Source of the DNA: Pseudoduganella flava
GTDB taxonomy: Bacteria; Pseudomonadota; Gammaproteobacteria; Burkholderiales; Burkholderiaceae_D
Length of the DNA: 64,000 bases
Direction: 5' to 3'
NCBI RefSeq assembly: GCF_007830495.1
Contig: NZ_VLKW01000009.1
Coordinates: forward strand, 62,001 to 126,000
Shown: positions 54,179-62,848 of the stretch, one piece after another
Position numbering within the stretch: position 1 is the first letter of the stretch
Layout: the number at the start of each line of letters is the position of its first letter
Program-made: the position numbers and the translations under genes
Notes under the pieces: model-generated
Told to the model about the DNA's origin: nothing
Databases searched by the model: none
The model's input: the letters and a program-made list of their open reading frames with translations, nothing else

Positions 54179-55441
54179 TTACTTCATGAAAGGACCCCAG
54201 GTGGGTTCCTTGATCGCGCCCGCCTGAATCGTCAGACGTTGCTTGACTCGGCCGTCCACCGACACCACTGCGAGGGCCTTGCGCCCGCCCGATTCGGTCG
54301 AGTACAGGATGTACTTGCCGTTCGGAGCGAAGCTTGGGGCCTGGTCGTTCGTGTTGTCAGACAGACGTTGCTCCTGGCCGCTTGCCAGATCCAATACGTA
54401 GAGCTGGAAGTTGCCGTTGCGCCGGGATATGTAGGCCAGCGATTTCCCGTCGGAGGAAATGCGCGGGCTGATGTTGTAGCTGCCGTTGAACGTGACGCGC
54501 TGGGCATCGCCGCCGTTCACGCTCATGCGGTAGATCTGCGGGCCGCCGCTGCGGTCGCTCGTGAAGTAGATCGACTGGCCGTCGGCCGAGAACTGCGGCT
54601 CGGTATCGATGCCGCTGCTGTTCGACAGCCGGCGCAGGCCGCCGCCGCTGCTGCTGCCGATGTAGATCTGCGTATTGCCCGTCTTCGACAGCGCCACGGC
54701 GATCCTGCTGCCGTCCGGCGACCAGGCCGGCGCCGAGTTGCTGCCGCGCTCATTGGCGATCACGGTGCGCTGGCGCGTGACGAGGTTCTGCACGTAGATC
54801 ACGGGCTTCTTCTGCTCGAACGACACGTAGGCCACCTTGGTGCCGTCAGGCGACCAGGCCGGCGAGATGATCGGCTCGTTCGACGACAGCGCCAGCTGCA
54901 CGTTCTCGCCGTCCGCGTCCGCCACTTCCAGGCGGTACGAGCGGCCCTGCTGCGTCACGTAGGCGATCCGCGTGGCGAAGATGCCGCGCACGCCGGTCAG
55001 CTTCTCGTACACGTCGTCGGCGATCTTGTGCGACGCCAGGCGCGTGAACTGCGCCGTGGTCTGCTGGTCGAGCTGCGACAGTTTCGAATTCTGGATCGTC
55101 GACATCAGCTTGTAGCGGATGTCGTAGGCGCCGTTCGGCTGCTTCTGCACCATGCCGACGACGACCGCATCGGCGCCGCGCGATTTGTACGATGCCGCGT
55201 CGACGCTGTTGATGTCGCTGACGGTGCCCGCATCGATCACCTTGAAGGCGCCACTGCGCTCCAGGTCGGTCTTGATGACGGACGAGATCTGCGTCGGCGA
55301 TTGTCCCTCGTCGACGAAGGCGGCGACGGCAACGGGAATCTGGTTGCTGCCCACGCCGGAGATCTCGACGCGCAGTTGCGCCTGCGCGGACAGGCTGGCG
55401 ACGAGGCCAGCGGTGAGGAAGAGGGAGTTGAGTTTTTTCAT
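54179..55441 (-). CDS. tolB: Tol-Pal system beta-propeller protein TolB
   Basis: This 420-aa periplasmic protein has a signal peptide (MKKLNSLFLTAGLVASLSAQA), an N-terminal TolB domain and a C-terminal six-bladed WD40-like propeller (repeated SPAWSPDGTKVAYVS-type blades). It binds Pal and recycles it under the force of TolQRA. The ATG at 55441, 8 bases after the tolA stop, is preferred to a TTG four codons upstream. Confidence 0.97.
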   Translation of the reverse strand: MKKLNSLFLTAGLVASLSAQAQLRVEISGVGSNQIPVAVAAFVDEGQSPTQISSVIKTDLERSGAFKVIDAGTVSDINSVDAASYKSRGADAVVVGMVQKQPNGAYDIRYKLMSTIQNSKLSQLDQQTTAQFTRLASHKIADDVYEKLTGVRGIFATRIAYVTQQGRSYRLEVADADGENVQLALSSNEPIISPAWSPDGTKVAYVSFEQKKPVIYVQNLVTRQRTVIANERGSNSAPAWSPDGSRIAVALSKTGNTQIYIGSSSGGGLRRLSNSSGIDTEPQFSADGQSIYFTSDRSGGPQIYRMSVNGGDAQRVTFNGSYNISPRISSDGKSLAYISRRNGNFQLYVLDLASGQEQRLSDNTNDQAPSFAPNGKYILYSTESGGRKALAVVSVDGRVKQRLTIQAGAIKEPTWGPFMK

Positions 55442-55449
55442 AGTTCGCG

Positions 55450-56400
55450 TCAAGGCAAGTCTTTCAAATTAAACGCGGCGTTGATGTCCCGTTCCACCGT
55501 GCCGTCCTTCTTCTTTGGCAGAGGCGACGACTTGGCGATGGCGTTTTCCACCGCGGCGTCGTAGGCGGGAATCCCGCTGCTCTTGATCTTTCGGACCGAA
55601 ATGATTTCCCCAGTCGGCAATTGCGTGATCTTGAACTCCGCGCGCGGGTTGCCCGAAACGTCCTGGCTGCCCGCATAACTGATGTTGCTCTTGATCTTGG
55701 CCGTGATCGCCGCGACGTAGCCGCTGTCGAGCCGCGGCGCGGTCGATTTCTCGGCCGTGCCGCTGCCGGCGCCGGCCGCGCCGGTGATGCGCTGCATCGT
55801 GTCGGCGCGCAGCGCCTTCGCCAGGCGATCGGCTTCCTTCTTCTCGGCGGCCTTTTTCTCGGCCAGCTTCTTCTTCGCTTCGTCTTCTTTTTTCTTCTGC
55901 TGCTCGGCCTTTTCCTCGGCCACGCGCTTCTCTTCTTCTTCGCGTTTCTTCTTCTCGTCCGCCTTCTTCTCGGCGAGCTTGCGCTCCTCTTCGAGCTTTT
56001 CCTTGCGCTTCGCTTCCTTCTCGGCGGCGATGCGTTTCTCTTCTTCCTTCTTCGCCTTCTCGCGCTTCAGCGCGATGTCCGGGTCGACCTTCGGCGGCTC
56101 CACCTTCTCAGGCGGGGGCGCCGGAGTCGGCGTGGGCGGCGGCGGGGCCGGCCGCGGTTCCGGCTCGGGTTCCTCGGCGGGCGGCGGCGGGGGAGCCGCC
56201 TGCTGCGTCGTCAGGTCCCATACTTCCGCTTCCACGGCGGTCGGCTGGGTGTTCTGCCAGTTGATGCCGCCCCACAGGAACACGAACAGCAGCGCGTGCG
56301 TGGCCACGGCGAGCGCGAACGCGCGCCAGCCGTTGTCCTGCCGGGGGACCCGGTAGGGCCCGCCCGCGGTCGGTCCACCGCTCATTTGATTCGTTGCCAT
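55450..56400 (-). CDS. tolA: Tol-Pal system protein TolA
   Basis: This 316-aa protein has an N-terminal membrane anchor (about 25-45, AFALAVATHALLFVFLWGGI), a Pro/Glu-rich stretch, and a long Lys/Glu/Ala coiled coil (about 105-200, EEEKRIAAEKEAKRKEK type). A compact C-terminal TonB-like domain (about 225-316) follows. It transmits the proton-motive force from TolQR across the periplasm to TolB/Pal. It is four codon-spacing bases downstream of tolR. Confidence 0.96.
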   Translation of the reverse strand: MATNQMSGGPTAGGPYRVPRQDNGWRAFALAVATHALLFVFLWGGINWQNTQPTAVEAEVWDLTTQQAAPPPPPAEEPEPEPRPAPPPPTPTPAPPPEKVEPPKVDPDIALKREKAKKEEEKRIAAEKEAKRKEKLEEERKLAEKKADEKKKREEEEKRVAEEKAEQQKKKEDEAKKKLAEKKAAEKKEADRLAKALRADTMQRITGAAGAGSGTAEKSTAPRLDSGYVAAITAKIKSNISYAGSQDVSGNPRAEFKITQLPTGEIISVRKIKSSGIPAYDAAVENAIAKSSPLPKKKDGTVERDINAAFNLKDLP

Positions 56401-56403
56401 CTA

Positions 56404-56841
56404 CTACTTCGTCGCCAGTCCAACGCGGTTGATGCCCATCTTCTTCGCTTCCGAGATCAGCTGGATCACGTCGTCGTACTTGCTTTCCTTGTCGCCCGCG
56501 ATCAGCACGGGATAGTCGGGATTATCCTCGTGCAGCGCGCGCAGCTTGCGCACGAGTGCATCGCGGTTCGGCGCCGTCTCCGGCGCATCGGCATTCTTGC
56601 CCGCGATGCCGATCGACAGCGCACCGTTGGGCTTGATCGTGACCTGGATGTACGCGTCCGGCGGGCGCACCGCCTTTTCCGCGTGCGGCAGGTCGATCGA
56701 GCTGGGGTTGTTCGAGCTCGGCATCACCATGAAGATGATCAGCAGGCAGAGCATCACGTCGATGTACGGCACGACGTTGATCTCGGACTTCAGCTTGCGG
56801 CCGCGGCCGCCACGCATGCTGCTGTTGAAAGAGGAAGCCAT
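56404..56841 (-). CDS. tolR: Tol-Pal system protein TolR
   Basis: This 145-aa ExbD/TolR-family protein has one transmembrane helix (about 24-45) that holds the conserved proton-handling Asp in VVPYIDVMLCLLIIFMV, and a periplasmic domain. It pairs with TolQ to form the motor. The gap to tolQ is 9 bases. Confidence 0.96.
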   Translation of the reverse strand: MASSFNSSMRGGRGRKLKSEINVVPYIDVMLCLLIIFMVMPSSNNPSSIDLPHAEKAVRPPDAYIQVTIKPNGALSIGIAGKNADAPETAPNRDALVRKLRALHEDNPDYPVLIAGDKESKYDDVIQLISEAKKMGINRVGLATK

Positions 56842-56850
56842 GATCTACTC

Positions 56851-57543
56851 TCAGCGGGATTGACGCTGCAGGATGTTGGAGAATTCCTCGACGAAGCTTT
56901 CGAAGCGGATCGCCAGGCGGTCGATGTCGTGCGAAAAACGGTTGTACGCCACCACTGCCGGGATCGCTGCGAACAGGCCGATCGCGGTGGCGATCAGCGC
57001 TTCGGCGATGCCGGGTGCCACGGCCGACAGCGTTGCTTGCTGCACGTTGGCCAGGCCGCGGAACGCGTTCATGATGCCCCATACGGTACCGAGCAGGCCG
57101 ATATACGGCGACACCGAGCCGACCGAGGCCAGGAAGGCCAGGTGCGATTCCAGCACGTCCATCTCGCGCTGGAACGCGGCGCGCATCGCGCGGCGGGCGC
57201 CATCCAGGATCGCGCCCATGTCCAATGCTTCGCGGCTCGCCGTGGCAGCCTGCTTGCCCTTGATGAACTCGCCCATGCCCGCCTCGAAGATGCGCGACAG
57301 CGCGCCGTTGTTGGCGCGGTTGCTGCCGGCGGCCTGGTACAGCTGGTGCAGGTTGCCGCCGGCCCAGAACGTCTTCTCGAAGTCGATCGTCAGGCGGCGC
57401 GCGGCGCGCACGTCGAACCACTTCTTGAAGATGTAGGTCCAGCTGACGAGCGAAACGCCAAGCAGCAGTGCCATGATCAGCTGAACGATCAGGTGCGCGT
57501 TGGCGATGAGGGCGATGAAGGAAAGATCTTGGGTACCGTTCAT
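56851..57543 (-). CDS. tolQ: Tol-Pal system protein TolQ
   Basis: This 230-aa MotA/TolQ/ExbB protein has three membrane helices (about 15-37, 135-158 and 170-192) and the family pattern LGLLGTVWGIMNAF with ALIATAIGLFAAIPAVVAYN. It forms the proton channel with TolR. The ATG at 57543 starts the expected short N-terminus MNGTQDLSFIALI; the frame is open 111 codons further upstream but those codons overlap ybgC. Confidence 0.96.
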   Translation of the reverse strand: MNGTQDLSFIALIANAHLIVQLIMALLLGVSLVSWTYIFKKWFDVRAARRLTIDFEKTFWAGGNLHQLYQAAGSNRANNGALSRIFEAGMGEFIKGKQAATASREALDMGAILDGARRAMRAAFQREMDVLESHLAFLASVGSVSPYIGLLGTVWGIMNAFRGLANVQQATLSAVAPGIAEALIATAIGLFAAIPAVVAYNRFSHDIDRLAIRFESFVEEFSNILQRQSR

Positions 57544-57575
57544 TGTTTCTTCGATGGTGGGTGAATATCGCTCTG

Positions 57576-57986
57576 CTAATTTGCAACGTAAGCGCGCATG
57601 CGCTCCGCCACGGCGTCCGGTAGGGCGCGCGGACGCAGCGCGGAATCGACGCAGCCGACCTTCACCAACGCCGTGTTGAGCAGGGTCGAGCCGCACCATG
57701 CCTGCTGCCGGAAGACGACGGAGGCACGGCCAAGCTTTTCGATAACTAGCGTTAAGTTTAGAGCATCGTCCAGTTTGGCCGGCGCATGATAGTCCGCGCT
57801 CACGTTCTTGACGACGAACATTGCGTCTTGCTCGTGCAACAATTCCTGCTGACCAACGCCGATCGCGCGCAGCCATTCGGTGCGCGCGCGTTCAAAAAAC
57901 TTCAGGTAATTCGCGTAATACACGATGCCGCCCGCGTCCGTATCCTCGTAGTAGACACGGACTTCCCAGGTGAACTCTGAAGGCAT
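57576..57986 (-). CDS. ybgC: Acyl-CoA thioesterase YbgC, first gene of the tol-pal cluster
   Basis: This 136-aa hot-dog-fold thioesterase has the 4-hydroxybenzoyl-CoA thioesterase signature YYEDTDAGGIVYYANYLKFFERARTEW, whose Asp is catalytic. It hydrolyses short-chain or phospholipid-linked acyl thioesters and is the standard first gene of the tol-pal cluster. The ATG at 57986 gives the usual length. Confidence 0.95.
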   Translation of the reverse strand: MPSEFTWEVRVYYEDTDAGGIVYYANYLKFFERARTEWLRAIGVGQQELLHEQDAMFVVKNVSADYHAPAKLDDALNLTLVIEKLGRASVVFRQQAWCGSTLLNTALVKVGCVDSALRPRALPDAVAERMRAYVAN

Positions 57987-58152
57987 GGTTGAATTGCTAC
58001 AAGTGTTGTTGGGCAACATTCTACGCCATTTAACACAAAACGTTGCCGAAAGTTTGAAGCTGACGCTTGAATAAGCTGGGCAGTTAAGCAAATCCGCTGA
58101 TCTGGACCAACACTTGTAACAATCCCTTACTATTTGTGCATCCGGGAAACAA

Positions 58153-58899
58153 TCAATTCCGCTTGATGGCGAACGGCGAGAAGCCCTGGCAAGTCGGCAT
58201 CAGTTCGATGGAATTCACGTTCACGTGCGGTGGCAGGGTGGCGATCCAGTACGCGGTGCCGGCGATATCCTCGGCCGTCAGCGGCGTGGTGCCTTCATAC
58301 ACCTTGGCCGCGGCCGCGTCGTCGCCCTTGAGCCGGACGTTGGAAAATTCGGTGCCGCCGCACAGGCCCGGCGCGATGTTGGTGGCCCGCACACCGGTGC
58401 CGACGAGGTCCGCGCGCAGGTTCAGCGTGAACTGTTCGACGAAGGCCTTGGTGGCGCCGTACACGTTGCCGCCCGGGTAAGGGTAGTGGCCGGCGACGGA
58501 CCCCAGGTTGATGACGAGGCCGCTGCCCCGTTCGACCATCCGCGGCAGCACGGCGCGCGTCATCGTCACGAGGCCGCTGCAGTTCGTCGCGATCATCGTT
58601 TCCCAGTCTTCCAGCGCGGCCTCGTGGGCCGGCTTGATGCCCAGCGCCAGGCCGGCGTTGTTGATCAGCACGTCGATATCGCGCCATGGCGCCGGCAGCG
58701 CGTCGAGTGCAGCGTGGATGGCGGCCTTGCTCGTCACGTCCAGCGGCACCGGACGCACGTTCGGACCCAGTTCGCCGGCGAGCGCTTCCAGGCGGTCCTC
58801 GCGGCGGCCGGCGATCAGCACGCGGTGGCCGTTGGTGGCGAAAATGCGCGCCATCGCGGCGCCGAAGCCGGCGGTGGCGCCGGTGATGAAGACGATCAT
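58153..58899 (-). CDS. Short-chain dehydrogenase (YdfG-like 3-hydroxy acid dehydrogenase)
   Basis: This 248-aa SDR has the NADP-binding TGATAGFG at 7-14, NNAG near 80-83, and catalytic Ser134, Tyr147 and Lys151 (YGATK). The stretch GVRATNIAPGLCGGTEFSNVRLKGD matches the NADP-dependent YdfG group, which oxidises L-allo-threonine, serine and related 3-hydroxy acids and reduces malonic semialdehyde. The ATG at 58899 puts the cofactor motif at the usual distance; an upstream ATG at 58917 is possible. Confidence 0.92.
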   Translation of the reverse strand: MIVFITGATAGFGAAMARIFATNGHRVLIAGRREDRLEALAGELGPNVRPVPLDVTSKAAIHAALDALPAPWRDIDVLINNAGLALGIKPAHEAALEDWETMIATNCSGLVTMTRAVLPRMVERGSGLVINLGSVAGHYPYPGGNVYGATKAFVEQFTLNLRADLVGTGVRATNIAPGLCGGTEFSNVRLKGDDAAAAKVYEGTTPLTAEDIAGTAYWIATLPPHVNVNSIELMPTCQGFSPFAIKRN

Positions 58900-59094
58900 G
58901 ACGAAAATCCCATGCAAAGCGATGTGTGAACCGGCTGATTGTAGCCGAAATGTCAGTTTTGCTCGCGCTACCAGCGCCGGCGGGAGGCGTTCGGGCTTGC
59001 CAGTCCTGCCATTTCCTTGCTCAGATGGAGCACATCACATACAATCGCCACTCCATTTATGTCTCACGTAACTGGCGAAAAGCGTGCTTGGATT

Positions 59095-59205
59095 CACGGC
59101 GTGCGAAAGGTGGGGCTCCACCGGGGAACGTGAGGCGTCTCAACAGCCGTTCGCCTGGGCAGCCACGATGGAATCGCGCGGATGAGTGCGCGCCCGGGCT
59201 GCTTT
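59095..59205 (+). promoter_or_regulatory. ZTP (pfl) riboswitch upstream of glyA
   Basis: The aptamer's two conserved halves are present: CCACCGGGGAACGTGAGG at 59118-59135 and the 3' block CCGTTCGCCTGGGCAGCC at 59147-59164. A short hairpin GGTGG/CCACC precedes them. This is the pfl motif, which senses ZTP/ZMP when 10-formyl-tetrahydrofolate is short, and glyA is one of its classic targets. A possible expression platform follows: GCAGCC (59159-59164) at the aptamer's 3' edge can instead pair with GGCTGC (59197-59202). Binding would then favour glyA expression. Recognition is from memory of the motif. Confidence 0.88.
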
Positions 59206-59273
59206 GCGCTGACATAGCTTGCCTCGGCATTCCTCATTCGATCCTATCTGCCAGTCCTAATCGGAGTTAATTC

Positions 59274-60518
59274 ATGTTCGCAAAAGATCACACCCTCGCC
59301 GCCATCGACCCGGAACTGTTCGGCGCCATCCAGAACGAAAACAAGCGCCAGCACGACCACATCGAGCTGATCGCGTCCGAGAACTACACGTCGCCCGCCG
59401 TGATGGAAGCGCAGGGTTCGCAGCTGACGAATAAATACGCCGAAGGCTACCCGGGCAAGCGCTACTACGGCGGTTGCGAATACGTGGACGTGGTGGAGCA
59501 GCTGGCGATCGACCGCGTCAAGCAGCTGTTCGGCGCGGAAGCCGCCAACGTGCAGCCGAACTCCGGCTCGCAGGCGAACCAGGGCGTGTTCTTCGCCGTG
59601 CTCAAACCGGGCGACACGATCATGGGCATGTCGCTGGCCGAAGGCGGCCACCTGACGCACGGCATGGGCCTGAACATGTCCGGCAAGTGGTTCAACGTCG
59701 TGTCGTACGGCCTGACCGCGGAAGAGGACATCGACTACGACGCGATGGAAAAGCTGGCCCACGAGCACAAGCCGAAGCTGATCATCGCCGGCGCGTCCGC
59801 GTTCTCCAAGCGTATCGACTTCGAGCGCTTCGCCAAGGTGGCGAAGGCCGTCGGCGCCTACTTCATGGTCGACATGGCCCACTACGCCGGCCTGATCGCC
59901 GCGGGCCTGTACCCGAACCCGGTGCCGCACGCCGACTTCGTCACGTCGACGACGCACAAGTCGCTGCGCGGCCCGCGCGGCGGCATCATCCTGATGAAGG
60001 CCGAGCACGAGAAGATCATCAATTCGGCGATCTTCCCGGGCATCCAGGGTGGTCCGCTGATGCACGTGATCGCCGGCAAGGCCGTCGCGTTCAAGGAAGC
60101 GCTGTCGCCGGAGTTCAAGGCTTACCAGGCGCAAGTGATCAAGAACGCCGACGTGCTGGCCAAGACGCTGATCAAGCGCGGCCTGCGCATCGTGTCCGGC
60201 GGCACCGAGTCGCACGTGTTCCTGGTGGACCTGCGTGCGAAGAACCTGACCGGCAAGGAAGCCGAGGCGATCCTGGGTTCGGCCCACATCACCTGCAACA
60301 AGAACGGCATTCCGAACGACCCGCAGAAGCCGTTCGTGACGTCCGGCATCCGCCTGGGCAGCCCGGCGATGACGACGCGCGGCTTCAAGGAAGCCGAGGC
60401 GGAAGAAGTGGGCAACCTGATCGCCGACGTGCTGGACAACCCGCATGACGCCGCCACGATCGAGCGCGTGAAGGCCGCCGTGAAGGTGTTGGCGGACAAG
60501 TTCCCCGTTTACGCCTGA
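59274..60518 (+). CDS. glyA: Serine hydroxymethyltransferase
   Basis: This 414-aa PLP enzyme interconverts serine and glycine, loading tetrahydrofolate with one-carbon units. PLP Lys229 lies in STTHKSLRGPRGG, with Asp200 and His203 in MVDMAHYAGL and the N-terminal ELIASENYTSPAV. The length is typical. GGAG lies seven bases before the ATG. The upstream ZTP riboswitch ties its expression to folate status. A strong terminator separates it from nrdR. Confidence 0.98.
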   Translation: MFAKDHTLAAIDPELFGAIQNENKRQHDHIELIASENYTSPAVMEAQGSQLTNKYAEGYPGKRYYGGCEYVDVVEQLAIDRVKQLFGAEAANVQPNSGSQANQGVFFAVLKPGDTIMGMSLAEGGHLTHGMGLNMSGKWFNVVSYGLTAEEDIDYDAMEKLAHEHKPKLIIAGASAFSKRIDFERFAKVAKAVGAYFMVDMAHYAGLIAAGLYPNPVPHADFVTSTTHKSLRGPRGGIILMKAEHEKIINSAIFPGIQGGPLMHVIAGKAVAFKEALSPEFKAYQAQVIKNADVLAKTLIKRGLRIVSGGTESHVFLVDLRAKNLTGKEAEAILGSAHITCNKNGIPNDPQKPFVTSGIRLGSPAMTTRGFKEAEAEEVGNLIADVLDNPHDAATIERVKAAVKVLADKFPVYA

Positions 60519-60539
60519 TCCCCGCGTTGTTACCATCGG

Positions 60540-60570
60540 GGCGCCGGTTCGCGAGGGCCGGCGCCTTTTT
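60540..60570 (+). terminator. Rho-independent terminator after glyA
   Basis: GGCGCCGG (60540-60547) and CCGGCGCC (60558-60565) form a perfect 8-bp stem followed by five T residues, 22 bases after the glyA stop. Confidence 0.92.
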
Positions 60571-60591
60571 CATCCTCACCTGATCCGTCTC

Positions 60592-61059
60592 ATGAAATGT
60601 CCGTTCTGCCAGCATGATGAAACCCACGTCCTCGATACGCGCGTATCGGAGGAGGGGGATGCCATCAAGCGCCGCCGGCGCTGCGGCAAGTGCGACAAGC
60701 GCTTCACCACGTACGAACGGATTGAACTTTCGATGCCGTTCGTGGTCAAAAAAAATGGCAGCCGAACCGAGTACGCGCAAGCGAAGCTGCGCGGCAGCCT
60801 GATGCTTGCGTTGCGCAAGCGCCCAGTGGCGGCCGCGGCATTGGACAACGCCGTGCAGTCGATCGAGGAAAAGCTGCTCACGAGCGGCAAGCGCGAGGTC
60901 GATTCGAATTACATCGGCGAACTCGTGATGCAGGAATTGAAGCGGCTCGACAAGGTCGCCTACATCCGCTTTGCCTCCGTCTACAAGAACTTCGAAGACC
61001 TGGCTGAATTCCAGGATGCCATCGAGGAGGCGGGGCACGAGCGCAAGCGGCAGGAGTAG
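60592..61059 (+). CDS. nrdR: Transcriptional repressor NrdR
   Basis: This 155-aa repressor has an N-terminal zinc ribbon (Cys3, Cys6, Cys31, Cys34) with the basic strip IKRRRRC, and an ATP-cone (about 49-139, VVKKNGSRTEY). It binds NrdR boxes upstream of ribonucleotide reductase genes depending on ATP/dATP. It commonly follows glyA in proteobacteria. Confidence 0.97.
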   Translation: MKCPFCQHDETHVLDTRVSEEGDAIKRRRRCGKCDKRFTTYERIELSMPFVVKKNGSRTEYAQAKLRGSLMLALRKRPVAAAALDNAVQSIEEKLLTSGKREVDSNYIGELVMQELKRLDKVAYIRFASVYKNFEDLAEFQDAIEEAGHERKRQE

Positions 61060-61388
61060 GTCGCTTCGGGCCGGCTGCGCAGGCCTGGCCTGCCTAGGCA
61101 TCGGCTGCCTGGGCGTCGGCTGCTAGGCATCGGCTGCTAGGCATCGGCTGCCTTGGCCGCACCGCGCACGGCGCGCCCACTCAGCCCCTTTTTCAGCCCC
61201 GTTTTTCAGCCCCTTTTCCGCCGGCTGCGGCAGGCGCCCGCGCGCCCAGCGTTCTTCTCCTTGCGCAACCCCCATCCGCAAGTTCCCTCCAGAAATTTTC
61301 GATCAGTCCAGCTCGTCCTTGATACGCCTCAACCGCTGAGCCCCGCTGACGGCTAACTTGAACTCCGAAACAAGGGAGGAGGCCGCCG
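61060..61388. other. Intergenic region between nrdR and pilV with short repeats
   Basis: This 329-base stretch holds tandem 14-15-bp repeats (61095-61151, listed separately) and a polypyrimidine zone (61184-61222) with three CAGCCCC-plus-T-run units. The latter, on the minus strand, would be purine-rich. No gene was seen; the pilV promoter should lie in 61280-61380 but no clear -35/-10 pair was found. Confidence 0.5.
61095..61151. repeat. Tandem repeats of TAGGCATCGGCTGC
   Basis: Four adjacent units of 14-15 bases lie just downstream of nrdR; three are identical over 14 bases and one is variant (TGGGCGTCGGCTGC). The GC-rich unit is not part of an ORF I trust. Confidence 0.9.
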
Positions 61389-61928
61389 ATGTGTCGCATG
61401 CAAGGGTTCACGTTGCTGGAAGTGCTGATCGCCGTGCTGGTGCTGGCGGTGGGCCTGATCGGCGGTACGGCGATGCAGCTGCATGCGATGCGCGCGCGGC
61501 ACGAATCGGCACTGCTGTCGACCGCTACGCGGCTCGCCGCCGGAATGGCGGAGCGTATCCGCGCCAATTCTGCCCAGCTGCCCGTCTACCTTGCCGCGCA
61601 ATACGATGCGCACGCCGAACCCGTGCCCAGCCGGCCCGGCGCGCTGTGCCTCGATGCAGCGTGCGACGCAGGCCAGCTCGCGCAACTGGACATCTACGAA
61701 CTGAAACGCCAGGTGCGTACCGCGCTGCCCGCCGGCCGGGCGCGCATCTGCCGCGACGCGCAAACGTGGGCGGATGGCCGCTTGCGCTGGGAGTGCAGCG
61801 GCGAGCCTGCGGCGCCGGTCGTCATCAAGGTCGGCTGGCGCGGCAAGCGGCCGGACGGCACGCCGGACGGCGATGTCGACGACCCGTCGCCCGGCGCCGT
61901 GATCGCCGTCGCGGGAGTGGCGCCATGA
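61389..61928 (+). CDS. pilV: Type IV pilus minor pilin PilV
   Basis: This 179-aa prepilin has a short leader ending in Gly before FTLLEVLIAVLVLAVGLIGG, with Glu5 of the mature protein, cleaved and methylated by PilD. The leader MCRMQG has one basic residue. It is the first of the pilV-pilW-pilX-pilY1 set, which primes pilus assembly and presents the tip adhesin. GGAGG lies upstream of the ATG. The end overlaps pilW. Confidence 0.93.
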   Translation: MCRMQGFTLLEVLIAVLVLAVGLIGGTAMQLHAMRARHESALLSTATRLAAGMAERIRANSAQLPVYLAAQYDAHAEPVPSRPGALCLDAACDAGQLAQLDIYELKRQVRTALPAGRARICRDAQTWADGRLRWECSGEPAAPVVIKVGWRGKRPDGTPDGDVDDPSPGAVIAVAGVAP

Positions 61929-62848
61929 TGGCCGCTTGCCATCGGTGCCAGCGCGGCATCGGCCTCGTCGAGATGATGGTGGCGCTCGTGCTGGGCCTGC
62001 TCGTGACGCTGGTCGCGTCGGCGATGCTGCTTGTCGCGAACCACGACTTCGTCAACCACGGCGCGAACGCACGGCTGAACGATGGCGGCCGCTACGCGTT
62101 GGAAGCGATCGCGCAGGCGTTGCGGCAGGCCGCATGGGCCGACCTGGAAGGCACGCTGCCGGCGGCGGATGGGGACGCGGGCGTCCAGGGCCTGGATGCG
62201 CGTACGTTGCCGCGCATGGCTGCCGGCACCACCGGGGCGCAGCCGCTGCCCGGCGGCAGCGACGTGCTGGCCGTGCATTTCACGGGGGCGGGAACCGTGG
62301 CCGGCTACGGCTCCGTGATCGATTGCGCGGGCTTCGCCGTCGGCACCGCAGAACCCGGCTGGAGCATCTTCTACGTGGGCACGGCGGACGATGGCGAGAC
62401 GGAGCTGCGCTGCAAGTACCGCTCCCAGTCCGGCAACTGGAATGCGGATGCGATCGTGCGTGGCGTGGACAGTTTCCAGGTCCTGTACGGCCTCGATACC
62501 AGCGATCCGCCGGACGGCATTCCCGATCGCTACCTGAACGCCACCGCTATCGCGGCGCTCGATGGTGCCCTCGTGCCCAGCGGCGCAACGGCGGCCGAAC
62601 GGGCGCAGGACCTGCGCCGGCGCACGCACTGGAAGCGCGTCGCGGCGGTGCGCGTCGCGCTGCTGCTGCATGGCGAGGCGGGCTCGCGCACCGGCACGCT
62701 GCCGGAGCGCTACGACCTGTTCGGCGGCACCGGTCCGCCGGACGATGCCGGCACCGTGATCGACGAAGCCTTGCTCGCACAGCCATTGCGGCTGCGCGCA
62801 CGGCGGCTGTTCGAGCAGACGGTGTTGCTGCGGAACCGGGATGGCTGA
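61925..62848 (+). CDS. pilW: Type IV pilus minor pilin PilW
   Basis: This 307-aa prepilin has the leader MMAACHRCQRG before IGLVEMMVALVLGLLVTLVAS (Glu5 present) and a large C-terminal globular domain with two Cys (VIDCAGF, ELRCKY) that may form a disulfide. It overlaps the pilV stop (ATGA) and the pilX start, indicating translational coupling. A second ATG lies one codon on. Confidence 0.92.
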   Translation: MMAACHRCQRGIGLVEMMVALVLGLLVTLVASAMLLVANHDFVNHGANARLNDGGRYALEAIAQALRQAAWADLEGTLPAADGDAGVQGLDARTLPRMAAGTTGAQPLPGGSDVLAVHFTGAGTVAGYGSVIDCAGFAVGTAEPGWSIFYVGTADDGETELRCKYRSQSGNWNADAIVRGVDSFQVLYGLDTSDPPDGIPDRYLNATAIAALDGALVPSGATAAERAQDLRRRTHWKRVAAVRVALLLHGEAGSRTGTLPERYDLFGGTGPPDDAGTVIDEALLAQPLRLRARRLFEQTVLLRNRDG

